From the NCBI GenBank assembly GCA_032622095.1, contig CP136068.1:188595309-188659308 (forward strand): 64,000 nucleotides of DNA. Direction: 5' to 3'. Positions within the stretch are counted from its first letter, which is position 1. Each line of letters starts with the position of its first letter. The notes beneath the pieces were generated by a model. It did not search any database, was not told where the DNA came from, and saw nothing but the letters and a program-made list of their open reading frames with translations. Origin of the DNA: Siphonodentalium dalli. Lineage: Eukaryota; Mollusca; Scaphopoda; Gadilida; Siphonodentaliidae. Made by a program: the position numbers and the translations under genes. Of this stretch, positions 22,517-33,524 are shown in pieces.

Positions 22517-22662
22517 ATATTTTGAGGACCTATTTTTCAGTTTTGTTTCTGTGTTTTATTTTGGAATTATGCATCCATTGTACTAATGTACCAATACTCT
22601 ATAATAAAACATGGGTGTCCATTCTATAACCATACGGGTATTGTTTAACCGTTTATCCGTAC

Positions 22663-22734
22663 TCCTCGGTAGTATAGTGGTAAGTATCCCCGCCTGTCAC
22701 GCGGGAGACCGGGGTTCAATTCCCCGCCGGGGAG
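22663..22734 (+). tRNA. tRNA-Asp(GTC), unit 16
   Basis: Unit 16 (13-bp deletion unit); unchanged. Confidence 0.95.
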
Positions 22735-22917
22735 ACTATACTTTTATTTGTCTTTGGTGCTTGAAAAATAGTTTTGTGCACACGCTATGAAGATCCATTA
22801 GAAGATCCATTACATCACATTTAATATGCTGATCAATATTTTAATGACGGGGATATGTAGACATTCCTGTTTGTTCCTTGATTGAATACAATGCAATGAG
22901 TCAAAACATTTTGCACA

Positions 22918-22990
22918 GTCCCAGTAGCTCAGTGGATAGAGCGCTGGACTTCTAATCCAGAGGCCGTGGGTTCGATCCCCACCTGGGATG
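22918..22990 (+). tRNA. tRNA-Arg(TCT), unit 16
   Basis: Unit 16 copy; unchanged. Confidence 0.95.
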
Positions 22991-23140
22991 ACGTATTTTT
23001 TGCACTTTTGGTCTGAAATGATAATACGATGAAAATAATACGATGCACCAGATTGTCTTCACAAACAAATATGTGGTTTGCTGCCGACAATAAAAAGACG
23101 CGAAATATGCAACAAAAAGCCTAAAATTGAAAAGTAAGAT

Positions 23141-23213
23141 CGACCAACGTGGGGCTCGAACCCACGACCCCGAGATTAAGAGTCTCGTGCTCTACCGACT
23201 GAGCTAGCCAGGC
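23141..23213 (-). tRNA. tRNA-Lys(CTT), unit 16, acceptor G71T variant
   Basis: Plus-strand C to A at 23143 changes G71 to T on the tRNA, replacing the C2-G71 acceptor pair with a C-U mismatch in a stem that already has three wobble pairs. Confidence 0.88.
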
Positions 23214-23445
23214 AGCCACGTCATCACATAATTATGTACACAGTCATCGGGAAACGAGGATGGGAAAAAACCCAACTAATTTTACATTTAAACTATAGGC
23301 CTACTCGCAGTTTCTCTCTGCATGCTGGTTACTTTAAGTGAGACGACGGGTGTGAAGGATGAGACCAATATACCGCAAGATAACATGTGGCATTGGCAAC
23401 AATCAATACAGTCACTTCAACAAAAGTAAGACAAAAATGATTATC

Positions 23446-23518
23446 AGGTCCGGGCGAGGATCGAACTCGCGACCTTCTGCGTGTAAAGCAGACGTGATAA
23501 CCACTACACCACCGGACC
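23446..23518 (-). tRNA. tRNA-Val(TAC), unit 16
   Basis: Unit 16 copy; unchanged. Confidence 0.95.
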
Positions 23519-23943
23519 TGTCCATAGCTAACAGATATAATAATTATCTGAGATTTCTTTGCATCCAAACTGAAGGACGTAAATTACTATGGACCACAGG
23601 TTGACTCTGTTTATATGCCAAAATGACCTTTGATCTGCTGAATATGAAAACTCAACAAAACGGGGCTCCGAACTTTGGACGAATTACCTGGAATTGCGTG
23701 TATTTTTGTGGATTCATGCTGTAAACCCTGTTATATTGGCCGGATCAGATATATACATGTATGTATATTTAACAACTGAGTCGGCAGTTCCTGCATTATC
23801 TCTGATTTAAATCACAGCCCAGAAAATTACTCTTTATCAACATACACAATATATGGACAATACAATCTCGTTAGATTAATTGATGCATTTAGCATCGGAG
23901 CTGACGGGATTCAAATTTAGATTGAAGTCACTAACTATCGTCC

Positions 23944-24015
23944 GACTCCGTGGCGCAACGGTAGCGCGTCTGACTCCAGATCAGAAGGTTGCGTGTTCAA
24001 ATCACGTCGGGGTCA
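23944..24015 (+). tRNA. tRNA-Trp(CCA), unit 16
   Basis: Unit 16 copy; unchanged. Confidence 0.95.
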
Positions 24016-24161
24016 ATATTTTGAGGACCTATTTTTCAGTTTTGTTTCTGTGTTTTATTTTGGAATTATGCATCCATTGTACTAATGTACCAATACTCTA
24101 TAATAAAACATGGGTGTCCATTCTATAACCATACGGGTATTGTTTAACCGTTTATCCGTAC

Positions 24162-24233
24162 TCCTCGGTAGTATAGTGGTAAGTATCCCCGCCTGTCACG
24201 CGGGAAACCGGGGTTCAATTCCCCGCCGGGGAG
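24162..24233 (+). tRNA. tRNA-Asp(GTC), unit 17, variable-loop G45A
   Basis: G to A at 24206, in the variable loop (standard position 45). Likely mild. Confidence 0.93.
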
Positions 24234-24416
24234 ACTATACTTTTATTTGTCTTTGGTGCTTGAAAAATAGTTTTGTGCACACGCTATGAAGATCCATTAG
24301 AAGATCCATTACATCACATTTAATATGCTGATCAATATTTTAATGACGGGGATATGTAGACATTCCTGTTTGTTCCTTGATTGAATACAATGCAATGAGT
24401 CAAAACATTTTGCACA

Positions 24417-24489
24417 GTCCCAGTAGCTCAGTGGATAGAGCGCTGGACTTCTAATCCAGAGGCCGTGGGTTCGATCCCCACCTGGGATG
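24417..24489 (+). tRNA. tRNA-Arg(TCT), unit 17
   Basis: Unit 17 copy; unchanged. Confidence 0.95.
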
Positions 24490-24652
24490 ACGTATTTTTT
24501 GCACTTTTGTGCCAACGAAATGGTCTGAAATGATAATACGATGAAAATAATACGATGCACCAGATTGTCTTCACAAACAAATATGTGGTTTGCTGCCGAC
24601 AATAAAAAGACGCGAAATATGCAACAAAAAGCCTAAAATTGAAAAGTAAGAT

Positions 24653-24725
24653 CGCCCAACGTGGGGCTCGAACCCACGACCCCGAGATTAAGAGTCTCGT
24701 GCTCTACCGACTGAGCTAGCCAGGC
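24653..24725 (-). tRNA. tRNA-Lys(CTT), unit 17
   Basis: Unit 17 copy; unchanged. Confidence 0.95.
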
Positions 24726-24957
24726 AGCCACGTCATCACATAATTATGTACACAGTCATCGGGAAACGAGGATGGGAAAAAACCCAACTAATTTTACATT
24801 TAAACTATAGGCCTACTCGCAGTTTCTCTCTGCATGCTGGTTACTTTAAGTGAGACGACGGGTGTGAAGGATGAGACCAATATACCGCAAGATAACATGT
24901 GGCATTGGCAACAATCAATACAGTCACTTCAACAAAAGTAAGACAAAAATGATTATC

Positions 24958-25030
24958 AGGTCCGGGCGAGGATCGAACTCGCGACCTTCTGCGTGTAAAG
25001 CAGACGTGATAACCACTACACCACCGGACC
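24958..25030 (-). tRNA. tRNA-Val(TAC), unit 17
   Basis: Unit 17 copy; unchanged. Confidence 0.95.
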
Positions 25031-25455
25031 TGTCCATAGCTAACAGATATAATAATTATCTGAGATTTCTTTGCATCCAAACTGAAGGACGTAAATTACT
25101 ATGGACCACAGGTTGACTCTGTTTATATGCCAAAATGACCTTTGATCTGCTGAATATGAAAACTCAACAAAACGGGGCTCCGAACTTTGGACGAATTACC
25201 TGGAATTGCGTGTATTTTTGTGGATTCATGCTGTAAACCCTGTTATATTGGCCGGATCAGATATATACATGTATGTATATTTAACAACTGAGTCGGCAGT
25301 TCCTGCATTATCTCTGATTTAAATCACAGCCCAGAAAATTACTCTTTATCAACATACACAATATATGGACAATACAATCTCGTTAGATTAATTGATGCAT
25401 TTAGCATCGGAGCTGACGGGATTCAAATTTAGATTGAAGTCACTAACTATCGTCC

Positions 25456-25527
25456 GACTCCGTGGCGCAACGGTAGCGCGTCTGACTCCAGATCAGAAGG
25501 TTGCGTGTGCAAATCACGTCGGGGTCA
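25456..25527 (+). tRNA. tRNA-Trp(CCA), unit 17, T55G in T-loop and B box
   Basis: T to G at 25509 hits standard position 55, the near-invariant pseudouridine site that pairs with G18 and a core B-box base. Transcription and folding are both expected to suffer, so this is probably a pseudogene. Confidence 0.85.
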
Positions 25528-25673
25528 ATATTTTGAGGACCTATTTTTCAGTTTTGTTTCTGTGTTTTATTTTGGAATTATGCATCCATTGTACTAATGT
25601 ACCAATACTCTATAATAAAACATGGGTGTCCATTCTATAACCATACGGGTATTGTTTAACCGTTTATCCGTAC

Positions 25674-25745
25674 TCCTCGGTAGTATAGTGGTAAGTATCC
25701 CCGCCTGTCACGCGGGAGACCGGGGTTCAATTCCCCGCCGGGGAG
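25674..25745 (+). tRNA. tRNA-Asp(GTC), unit 18
   Basis: Unit 18 copy; unchanged. Confidence 0.95.
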
Positions 25746-25928
25746 ACTATACTTTTATTTGTCTTTGGTGCTTGAAAAATAGTTTTGTGCACACGCTATG
25801 AAGATCCATTAGAAGATCCATTACATCACATTTAATATGCTGATCAATATTTTAATGACGGGGATATGTAGACATTCCTGTTTGTTCCTTGATTGAATAC
25901 AATGCAATGAGTCAAAACATTTTGCACA

Positions 25929-26001
25929 GTCCCAGTAGCTCAGTGGATAGAGCGCTGGACTTCTAATCCAGAGGCCGTGGGTTCGATCCCCACCTGGGAT
26001 G
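25929..26001 (+). tRNA. tRNA-Arg(TCT), unit 18
   Basis: Unit 18 copy; unchanged. Confidence 0.95.
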
Positions 26002-26164
26002 ACGTATTTTTTGCACTTTTGTGCCAACGAAATGGTCTGAAATGATAATACGATGAAAATAATACGATGCACCAGATTGTCTTCACAAACAAATATGTGG
26101 TTTGCTGCCGACAATAAAAAGACGCGAAATATGCAACAAAAAGCCTAAAATTGAAAAGTAAGAT

Positions 26165-26237
26165 CGCCCAACGTGGGGCTCGAACCCACGACCCCGAGAT
26201 TAAGAGTCTCGTGCTCTACCGACTGAGCTAGCCAGGC
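26165..26237 (-). tRNA. tRNA-Lys(CTT), unit 18
   Basis: Unit 18 copy; unchanged. Confidence 0.95.
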
Positions 26238-26469
26238 AGCCACGTCATCACATAATTATGTACACAGTCATCGGGAAACGAGGATGGGAAAAAACCCAAC
26301 TAATTTTACATTTAAACTATAGGCCTACTCGCAGTTTCTCTCTGCATGCTGGTTACTTTAAGTGAGACGACGGGTGTGAAGGATGAGACCAATATACCGC
26401 AAGATAACATGTGGCATTGGCAACAATCAATACAGTCACTTCAACAAAAGTAAGACAAAAATGATTATC

Positions 26470-26542
26470 AGGTCCGGGCGAGGATCGAACTCGCGACCTT
26501 CTGCGTGTAAAGCAGACGTGATAACCACTACACCACCGGACC
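26470..26542 (-). tRNA. tRNA-Val(TAC), unit 18
   Basis: Unit 18 copy; unchanged. Confidence 0.95.
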
Positions 26543-26967
26543 TGTCCATAGCTAACAGATATAATAATTATCTGAGATTTCTTTGCATCCAAACTGAAGG
26601 ACGTAAATTACTATGGACCACAGGTTGACTCTGTTTATATGCCAAAATGACCTTTGATCTGCTGAATATGAAAACTCAACAAAACGGGGCTCCGAACTTT
26701 GGACGAATTACCTGGAATTGCGTGTATTTTTGTGGATTCATGCTGTAAACCCTGTTATATTGGCCGGATCAGATATATACATGTATGTATATTTAACAAC
26801 TGAGTCGGCAGTTCCTGCATTATCTCTGATTTAAATCACAGCCCAGAAAATTACTCTTTATCAACATACACAATATATGGACAATACAATCTCGTTAGAT
26901 TAATTGATGCATTTAGCATCGGAGCTGACGGGATTCAAATTTAGATTGAAGTCACTAACTATCGTCC

Positions 26968-27039
26968 GACTCCGTGGCGCAACGGTAGCGCGTCTGACTC
27001 CAGATCAGAAGGTTGCGTGTTCAAATCACGTCGGGGTCA
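26968..27039 (+). tRNA. tRNA-Trp(CCA), unit 18
   Basis: Unit 18 copy; unchanged. Confidence 0.95.
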
Positions 27040-27185
27040 ATATTTTGAGGACCTATTTTTCAGTTTTGTTTCTGTGTTTTATTTTGGAATTATGCATCCA
27101 TTGTACTAATGTACCAATACTCTATAATAAAACATGGGTGTCCATTCTATAACCATACGGGTATTGTTTAACCGTTTATCCGTAC

Positions 27186-27257
27186 TCCTCGGTAGTATAG
27201 TGGTAAGTATCCCCGCCTGTCACGCGGGAGACCGGGGTTCAATTCCCCGCCGGGGAG
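27186..27257 (+). tRNA. tRNA-Asp(GTC), unit 19
   Basis: Unit 19 copy; unchanged. Confidence 0.95.
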
Positions 27258-27440
27258 ACTATACTTTTATTTGTCTTTGGTGCTTGAAAAATAGTTTTGT
27301 GCACACGCTATGAAGATCCATTAGAAGATCCATTACATCACATTTAATATGCTGATCAATATTTTAATGACGGGGATATGTAGACATTCCTGTTTGTTCC
27401 TTGATTGAATACAATGCAATGAGTCAAAACATTTTGCACA

Positions 27441-27513
27441 GTCCCAGTAGCTCAGTGGATAGAGCGCTGGACTTCTAATCCAGAGGCCGTGGGTTCGATC
27501 CCCACCTGGGATG
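27441..27513 (+). tRNA. tRNA-Arg(TCT), unit 19
   Basis: Unit 19 copy; unchanged. Confidence 0.95.
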
Positions 27514-27676
27514 ACGTATTTTTTGCACTTTTGTGCCAACGAAATGGTCTGAAATGATAATACGATGAAAATAATACGATGCACCAGATTGTCTTCACAA
27601 ACAAATATGTGGTTTGCTGCCGACAATAAAAAGACGCGAAATATGCAACAAAAAGCCTAAAATTGAAAAGTAAGAT

Positions 27677-27749
27677 CGCCCAACGTGGGGCTCGAACCCA
27701 CGACCCCGAGATTAAGAGTCTCGTGCTCTACCGACTGAGCTAGCCAGGC
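27677..27749 (-). tRNA. tRNA-Lys(CTT), unit 19
   Basis: Unit 19 copy; unchanged. Confidence 0.95.
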
Positions 27750-27981
27750 AGCCACGTCATCACATAATTATGTACACAGTCATCGGGAAACGAGGATGGG
27801 AAAAAACCCAACTAATTTTACATTTAAACTATAGGCCTACTCGCAGTTTCTCTCTGCATGCTGGTTACTTTAAGTGAGACGACGGGTGTGAAGGATGAGA
27901 CCAATATACCGCAAGATAACATGTGGCATTGGCAACAATCAATACAGTCACTTCAACAAAAGTAAGACAAAAATGATTATC

Positions 27982-28054
27982 AGGTCCGGGCGAGGATCGA
28001 ACTCGCGACCTTCTGCGTGTAAAGCAGACGTGATAACCACTACACCACCGGACC
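27982..28054 (-). tRNA. tRNA-Val(TAC), unit 19
   Basis: Unit 19 copy; unchanged. Confidence 0.95.
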
Positions 28055-28479
28055 TGTCCATAGCTAACAGATATAATAATTATCTGAGATTTCTTTGCAT
28101 CCAAACTGAAGGACGTAAATTACTATGGACCACAGGTTGACTCTGTTTATATGCCAAAATGACCTTTGATCTGCTGAATATGAAAACTCAACAAAACGGG
28201 GCTCCGAACTTTGGACGAATTACCTGGAATTGCGTGTATTTTTGTGGATTCATGCTGTAAACCCTGTTATATTGGCCGGATCAGATATATACATGTATGT
28301 ATATTTAACAACTGAGTCGGCAGTTCCTGCATTATCTCTGATTTAAATCACAGCCCAGAAAATTACTCTTTATCAACATACACAATATATGGACAATACA
28401 ATCTCGTTAGATTAATTGATGCATTTAGCATCGGAGCTGACGGGATTCAAATTTAGATTGAAGTCACTAACTATCGTCC

Positions 28480-28551
28480 GACTCCGTGGCGCAACGGTAG
28501 CGCGTCTGACTCCAGATCAGAAGGTTGCGTGTTCAAATCACGTCGGGGTCA
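28480..28551 (+). tRNA. tRNA-Trp(CCA), unit 19
   Basis: Unit 19 copy; unchanged. Confidence 0.95.
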
Positions 28552-28697
28552 ATATTTTGAGGACCTATTTTTCAGTTTTGTTTCTGTGTTTTATTTTGGA
28601 ATTATGCATCCATTGTACTAATGTACCAATACTCTATAATAAAACATGGGTGTCCATTCTATAACCATACGGGTATTGTTTAACCGTTTATCCGTAC

Positions 28698-28769
28698 TCC
28701 TCGGTAGTATAGTGGTAAGTATCCCCGCCTGTCACGCGGGAGACCGGGGTTCAATTCCCCGCCGGGGAA
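28698..28769 (+). tRNA. tRNA-Asp(GTC), unit 20, discriminator G73A
   Basis: G to A at 28769 replaces the discriminator base. G73 is a known recognition element for aspartyl-tRNA synthetase (best shown in yeast), so charging may be weakened while transcription and folding are unaffected. Confidence 0.9.
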
Positions 28770-28952
28770 ACTATACTTTTATTTGTCTTTGGTGCTTGAA
28801 AAATAGTTTTGTGCACACGCTATGAAGATCCATTAGAAGATCCATTACATCACATTTAATATGCTGATCAATATTTTAATGACGGGGATATGTAGACATT
28901 CCTGTTTGTTCCTTGATTGAATACAATGCAATGAGTCAAAACATTTTGCACA

Positions 28953-29025
28953 GTCCCAGTAGCTCAGTGGATAGAGCGCTGGACTTCTAATCCAGAGGCC
29001 GTGGGTTCGATCCCCACCTGGGATG
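28953..29025 (+). tRNA. tRNA-Arg(TCT), unit 20
   Basis: Unit 20 copy; unchanged. Confidence 0.95.
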
Positions 29026-29188
29026 ACGTATTTTTTGCACTTTTGTGCCAACGAAATGGTCTGAAATGATAATACGATGAAAATAATACGATGCACCAGA
29101 TTGTCTTCACAAACAAATATGTGGTTTGCTGCCGACAATAAAAAGACGCGAAATATGCAACAAAAAGCCTAAAATTGAAAAGTAAGAT

Positions 29189-29261
29189 CGCCCAACGTGG
29201 GGCTCGAACCCACGACCCCGAGATTAAGAGTCTCGTGCTCTACCGACTGAGCTAGCCAGGC
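29189..29261 (-). tRNA. tRNA-Lys(CTT), unit 20
   Basis: Unit 20 copy; unchanged. Confidence 0.95.
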
Positions 29262-29493
29262 AGCCACGTCATCACATAATTATGTACACAGTCATCGGGA
29301 AACGAGGATGGGAAAAAAACCAACTAATTTTACATTTAAACTATAGGCCTACTCGCAGTTTCTCTCTGCATGCTGGTTACTTTAAGTGAGACGACGGGTG
29401 TGAAGGATGAGACCAATATACCGCAAGATAACATGTGGCATTGGCAACAATCAATACAGTCACTTCAACAAAAGTAAGACAAAAATGATTATC

Positions 29494-29566
29494 AGGTCCG
29501 GGCGAGGATCGAACTCGCGACCTTCTGCGTGTAAAGCAGACGTGATAACCACTACACCACCGGACC
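29494..29566 (-). tRNA. tRNA-Val(TAC), unit 20
   Basis: Unit 20 copy; unchanged. Confidence 0.95.
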
Positions 29567-29991
29567 TGTCCATAGCTAACAGATATAATAATTATCTGAG
29601 ATTTCTTTGCATCCAAACTGAAGGACGTAAATTACTATGGACCACAGGTTGACTCTGTTTATATGCCAAAATGACCTTTGATCTGCTGAATATGAAAACT
29701 CAACAAAACGGGGCTCCGAACTTTGGACGAATTACCTGGAATTGCGTGTATTTTTGTGGATTCATGCTGTAAACCCTGTTATATTGGCCGGATCAGATAT
29801 ATACATGTATGTATATTTAACAACTGAGTCGGCAGTTCCTGCATTATCTCTGATTTAAATCACAGCCCAGAAAATTACTCTTTATCAACATACACAATAT
29901 ATGGACAATACAATCTCGTTAGATTAATTGATGCATTTAGCATCGGAGCTGACGGGATTCAAATTTAGATTGAAGTCACTAACTATCGTCC

Positions 29992-30063
29992 GACTCCGTG
30001 GCGCAACGGTAGCGCGTCTGACTCCAGATCAGAAGGTTGCGTGTTCAAATCACGTCGGGGTCA
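29992..30063 (+). tRNA. tRNA-Trp(CCA), unit 20
   Basis: Unit 20 copy; unchanged. Confidence 0.95.
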
Positions 30064-30209
30064 ATATTTTGAGGACCTATTTTTCAGTTTTGTTTCTGTG
30101 TTTTATTTTGGAATTATGCATCCATTGTACTAATGTACCAATACTCTATAATAAAACATGGGTGTCCATTCTATAACCATACGGGTATTGTTTAACCGTT
30201 TATCCGTAC

Positions 30210-30281
30210 TCCTCGGTAGTATAGTGGTAAGTATCCCCGCCTGTCACGCGGGAGACCGGGGTTCAATTCCCCGCCGGGGAG
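30210..30281 (+). tRNA. tRNA-Asp(GTC), unit 21
   Basis: Truncated unit; gene unchanged. Confidence 0.95.
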
Positions 30282-30464
30282 ACTATACTTTTATTTGTCT
30301 TTGGTGCTTGAAAAATAGTTTTGTGCACACGCTATGAAGATCCATTAGAAGATCCATTACATCACATTTAATATGCTGATCAATATTTTAATGACGGGGA
30401 TATGTAGACATTCCTGTTTGTTCCTTGATTGAATACAAAACATTGAGTCAAAACATTTTGCACA

Positions 30465-30537
30465 GTCCCAGTAGCTCAGTGGATAGAGCGCTGGACTTCT
30501 AATCCAGAGGCCGTGGGTTCGATCCCCACCTGGGATG
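30465..30537 (+). tRNA. tRNA-Arg(TCT), unit 21
   Basis: Gene unchanged. Three clustered substitutions lie 22-26 bp upstream (30439, 30440, 30443). Confidence 0.95.
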
Positions 30538-30925
30538 ACGTATTTTTTGCACTTTTGTGCCAACGAAATGGTCTGAAATATATAAACTCTGTTTATATGC
30601 CAAAATGACCTTTGATCTGCTGAATATGAAAACTCAACAAAACGGGGCTCCGAACTTTGGACGAATTACCTGGAATTGCGTGTATTTTTGTGGATTCATG
30701 CTGTAAACCCTGTTATATTGGCCGGATCAGATATATACATGTATGTATATTTAACAACTGAGTCGGCAGTTCCTGCATTATCTCTGATTTAAATCACAGC
30801 CCAGAAAATTACTCTTTATCAACATACACAATATATGGACAATACAATCTCGTTAGATTAATTGATGCATTTAGCATCGGAGCTGACGGGATTCAAATTT
30901 AGATTGAAGTCACTAACTATCGTCC

Positions 30926-30997
30926 GACTCCGTGGCGCAACGGTAGCGCGTCTGACTCCAGATCAGAAGGTTGCGTGTTCAAATCACGTCGGGGTCA
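30926..30997 (+). tRNA. tRNA-Trp(CCA), unit 21
   Basis: Truncated unit; gene unchanged. Confidence 0.95.
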
Positions 30998-31143
30998 ATA
31001 TTTTGAGGACCTATTTTTCAGTTTTGTTTCTGTGTTTTATTTTGGAATTATGCATCCATTGTACTAATGTACCAATACTCTATAATAAAACATGGGTGTC
31101 CATTCTATAACCATACGGGTATTGTTTAACCGTTTATCCGTAC

Positions 31144-31215
31144 TCCTCGGTAGTATAGTGGTAAGTATCCCCGCCTGTCACGCGGGAGACCGGGGTTCAA
31201 TTCCCCGCCGGGGAG
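31144..31215 (+). tRNA. tRNA-Asp(GTC), unit 22
   Basis: Unit 22 copy; unchanged. Confidence 0.95.
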
Positions 31216-31398
31216 ACTATACTTTTATTTGTCTTTGGTGCTTGAAAAATAGTTTTGTGCACACGCTATGAAGATCCATTAGAAGATCCATTACATCACA
31301 TTTAATATGCTGATCAATATTTTAATGACGGGGATATGTAGACATTCCTGTTTGTTCCTTGATTGAATACAATGCAATGAGTCAAAACATTTTGCACA

Positions 31399-31471
31399 GT
31401 CCCAGTAGCTCAGTGGATAGAGCGCTGGACTTCTAATCCAGAGGCCGTGGGTTCGATCCCCACCTGGGATG
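31399..31471 (+). tRNA. tRNA-Arg(TCT), unit 22
   Basis: Unit 22 copy; unchanged. Confidence 0.95.
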
Positions 31472-31634
31472 ACGTATTTTTTGCACTTTTGTGCCAACGA
31501 AATGGTCTGAAATGATAATACGATGAAAATAATACGATGCACCAGATTGTCTTCACAAACAAATATGTGGTTTGCTGCCGACAATAAAAAGACGCGAAAT
31601 ATGCAACAAAAAGCCTAAAATTGAAAAGTAAGAT

Positions 31635-31707
31635 CGCCCAACGTGGGGCTCGAACCCACGACCCCGAGATTAAGAGTCTCGTGCTCTACCGACTGAGCTA
31701 GCCAGGC
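31635..31707 (-). tRNA. tRNA-Lys(CTT), unit 22
   Basis: Unit 22 copy; unchanged. Confidence 0.95.
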
Positions 31708-31939
31708 AGCCACGTCATCACATAATTATGTACACAGTCATCGGGAAACGAGGATGGGAAAAAACCCAACTAATTTTACATTTAAACTATAGGCCTACTC
31801 GCAGTTTCTCTCTGCATGCTGGTTACTTTAAGTGAGACGACGGGTGTGAAGGATGAGACCAATATACCGCAAGATAACATGTGGCATTGGCAACAATCAA
31901 TACAGTCACTTCAACAAAAGTAAGACAAAAATGATTATC

Positions 31940-32012
31940 AGGTCCGGGCGAGGATCGAACTCGCGACCTTCTGCGTGTAAAGCAGACGTGATAACCACTA
32001 CACCACCGGACC
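31940..32012 (-). tRNA. tRNA-Val(TAC), unit 22
   Basis: Unit 22 copy; unchanged. Confidence 0.95.
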
Positions 32013-32437
32013 TGTCCATAGCTAACAGATATAATAATTATCTGAGATTTCTTTGCATCCAAACTGAAGGACGTAAATTACTATGGACCACAGGTTGACT
32101 CTGTTTATATGCCAAAATGACCTTTGATCTGCTGAATATGAAAACTCAACAAAACGGGGCTCCGAACTTTGGACGAATTACCTGGAATTGCGTGTATTTT
32201 TGTGGATTCATGCTGTAAACCCTGTTATATTGGCCGGATCAGATATATACATGTATGTATATTTAACAACTGAGTCGGCAGTTCCTGCATTATCTCTGAT
32301 TTAAATCACAGCCCAGAAAATTACTCTTTATCAACATACACAATATATGGACAATACAATCTCGTTAGATTAATTGATGCATTTAGCATCGGAGCTGACG
32401 GGATTCAAATTTAGATTGAAGTCACTAACTATCGTCC

Positions 32438-32509
32438 GACTCCGTGGCGCAACGGTAGCGCGTCTGACTCCAGATCAGAAGGTTGCGTGTTCAAATCACG
32501 TCGGGGTCA
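32438..32509 (+). tRNA. tRNA-Trp(CCA), unit 22
   Basis: Unit 22 copy; unchanged. Confidence 0.95.
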
Positions 32510-32655
32510 ATATTTTGAGGACCTATTTTTCAGTTTTGTTTCTGTGTTTTATTTTGGAATTATGCATCCATTGTACTAATGTACCAATACTCTATAATAA
32601 AACATGGGTGTCCATTCTATAACCATACGGGTATTGTTTAACCGTTTATCCGTAC

Positions 32656-32727
32656 TCCTCGGTAGTATAGTGGTAAGTATCCCCGCCTGTCACGCGGGAG
32701 ACCGGGGTTCAATTCCCCGCCGGGGAG
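32656..32727 (+). tRNA. tRNA-Asp(GTC), unit 23
   Basis: Unit 23 copy; unchanged. Confidence 0.95.
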
Positions 32728-32910
32728 ACTATACTTTTATTTGTCTTTGGTGCTTGAAAAATAGTTTTGTGCACACGCTATGAAGATCCATTAGAAGATC
32801 CATTACATCACATTTAATATGCTGATCAATATTTTAATGACGGGGATATGTAGACATTCCTGTTTGTTCCTTGATTGAATACAATGCAATGAGTCAAAAC
32901 ATTTTGCACA

Positions 32911-32983
32911 GTCCCAGTAGCTCAGTGGATAGAGCGCTGGACTTCTAATCCAGAGGCCGTGGGTTCGATCCCCACCTGGGATG
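32911..32983 (+). tRNA. tRNA-Arg(TCT), unit 23
   Basis: Unit 23 copy; unchanged. Confidence 0.95.
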
Positions 32984-33146
32984 ACGTATTTTTTGCACTT
33001 TTGTGCCAACGAAATGGTCTGAAATGATAATACGATGAAAATAATACGATGCACCAGATTGTCTTCACAAACAAATATGTGGTTTGCTGCCGACAATAAA
33101 AAGACGCGAAATATGCAACAAAAAGCCTAAAATTGAAAAGTAAGAT

Positions 33147-33219
33147 CGCCCAACGTGGGGCTCGAACCCACGACCCCGAGATTAAGAGTCTCGTGCTCTA
33201 CCGACTGAGCTAGCCAGGC
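33147..33219 (-). tRNA. tRNA-Lys(CTT), unit 23
   Basis: Unit 23 copy; unchanged. Confidence 0.95.
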
Positions 33220-33451
33220 AGCCACGTCATCACATAATTATGTACACAGTCATCGGGAAACGAGGATGGGAAAAAACCCAACTAATTTTACATTTAAACT
33301 ATAGGCCTACTCGCAGTTTCTCTCTGCATGCTGGTTACTTTAAGTGAGACGACGGGTGTGAAGGATGAGACCAATATACCGCAAGATAACATGTGGCATT
33401 GGCAACAATCAATACAGTCACTTCAACAAAAGTAAGACAAAAATGATTATC

Positions 33452-33524
33452 AGGTCCGGGCGAGGATCGAACTCGCGACCTTCTGCGTGTAAAGCAGACG
33501 TGATAACCACTACACCACCGGACC
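33452..33524 (-). tRNA. tRNA-Val(TAC), unit 23
   Basis: Unit 23 copy; unchanged. Confidence 0.95.

Larger units (their letters stand above)
30189..31122. repeat. unit 21: truncated array unit without Lys and Val
   Basis: Only 934 bp. Relative to unit 1, bases equivalent to 392-975 (584 bp) are missing and replaced by six bases, ATATAA, at 30580-30585. Asp, Arg and Trp remain. Arg keeps its own terminator; the Arg-to-Trp spacer is a fusion of the two spacers. Confidence 0.95.
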
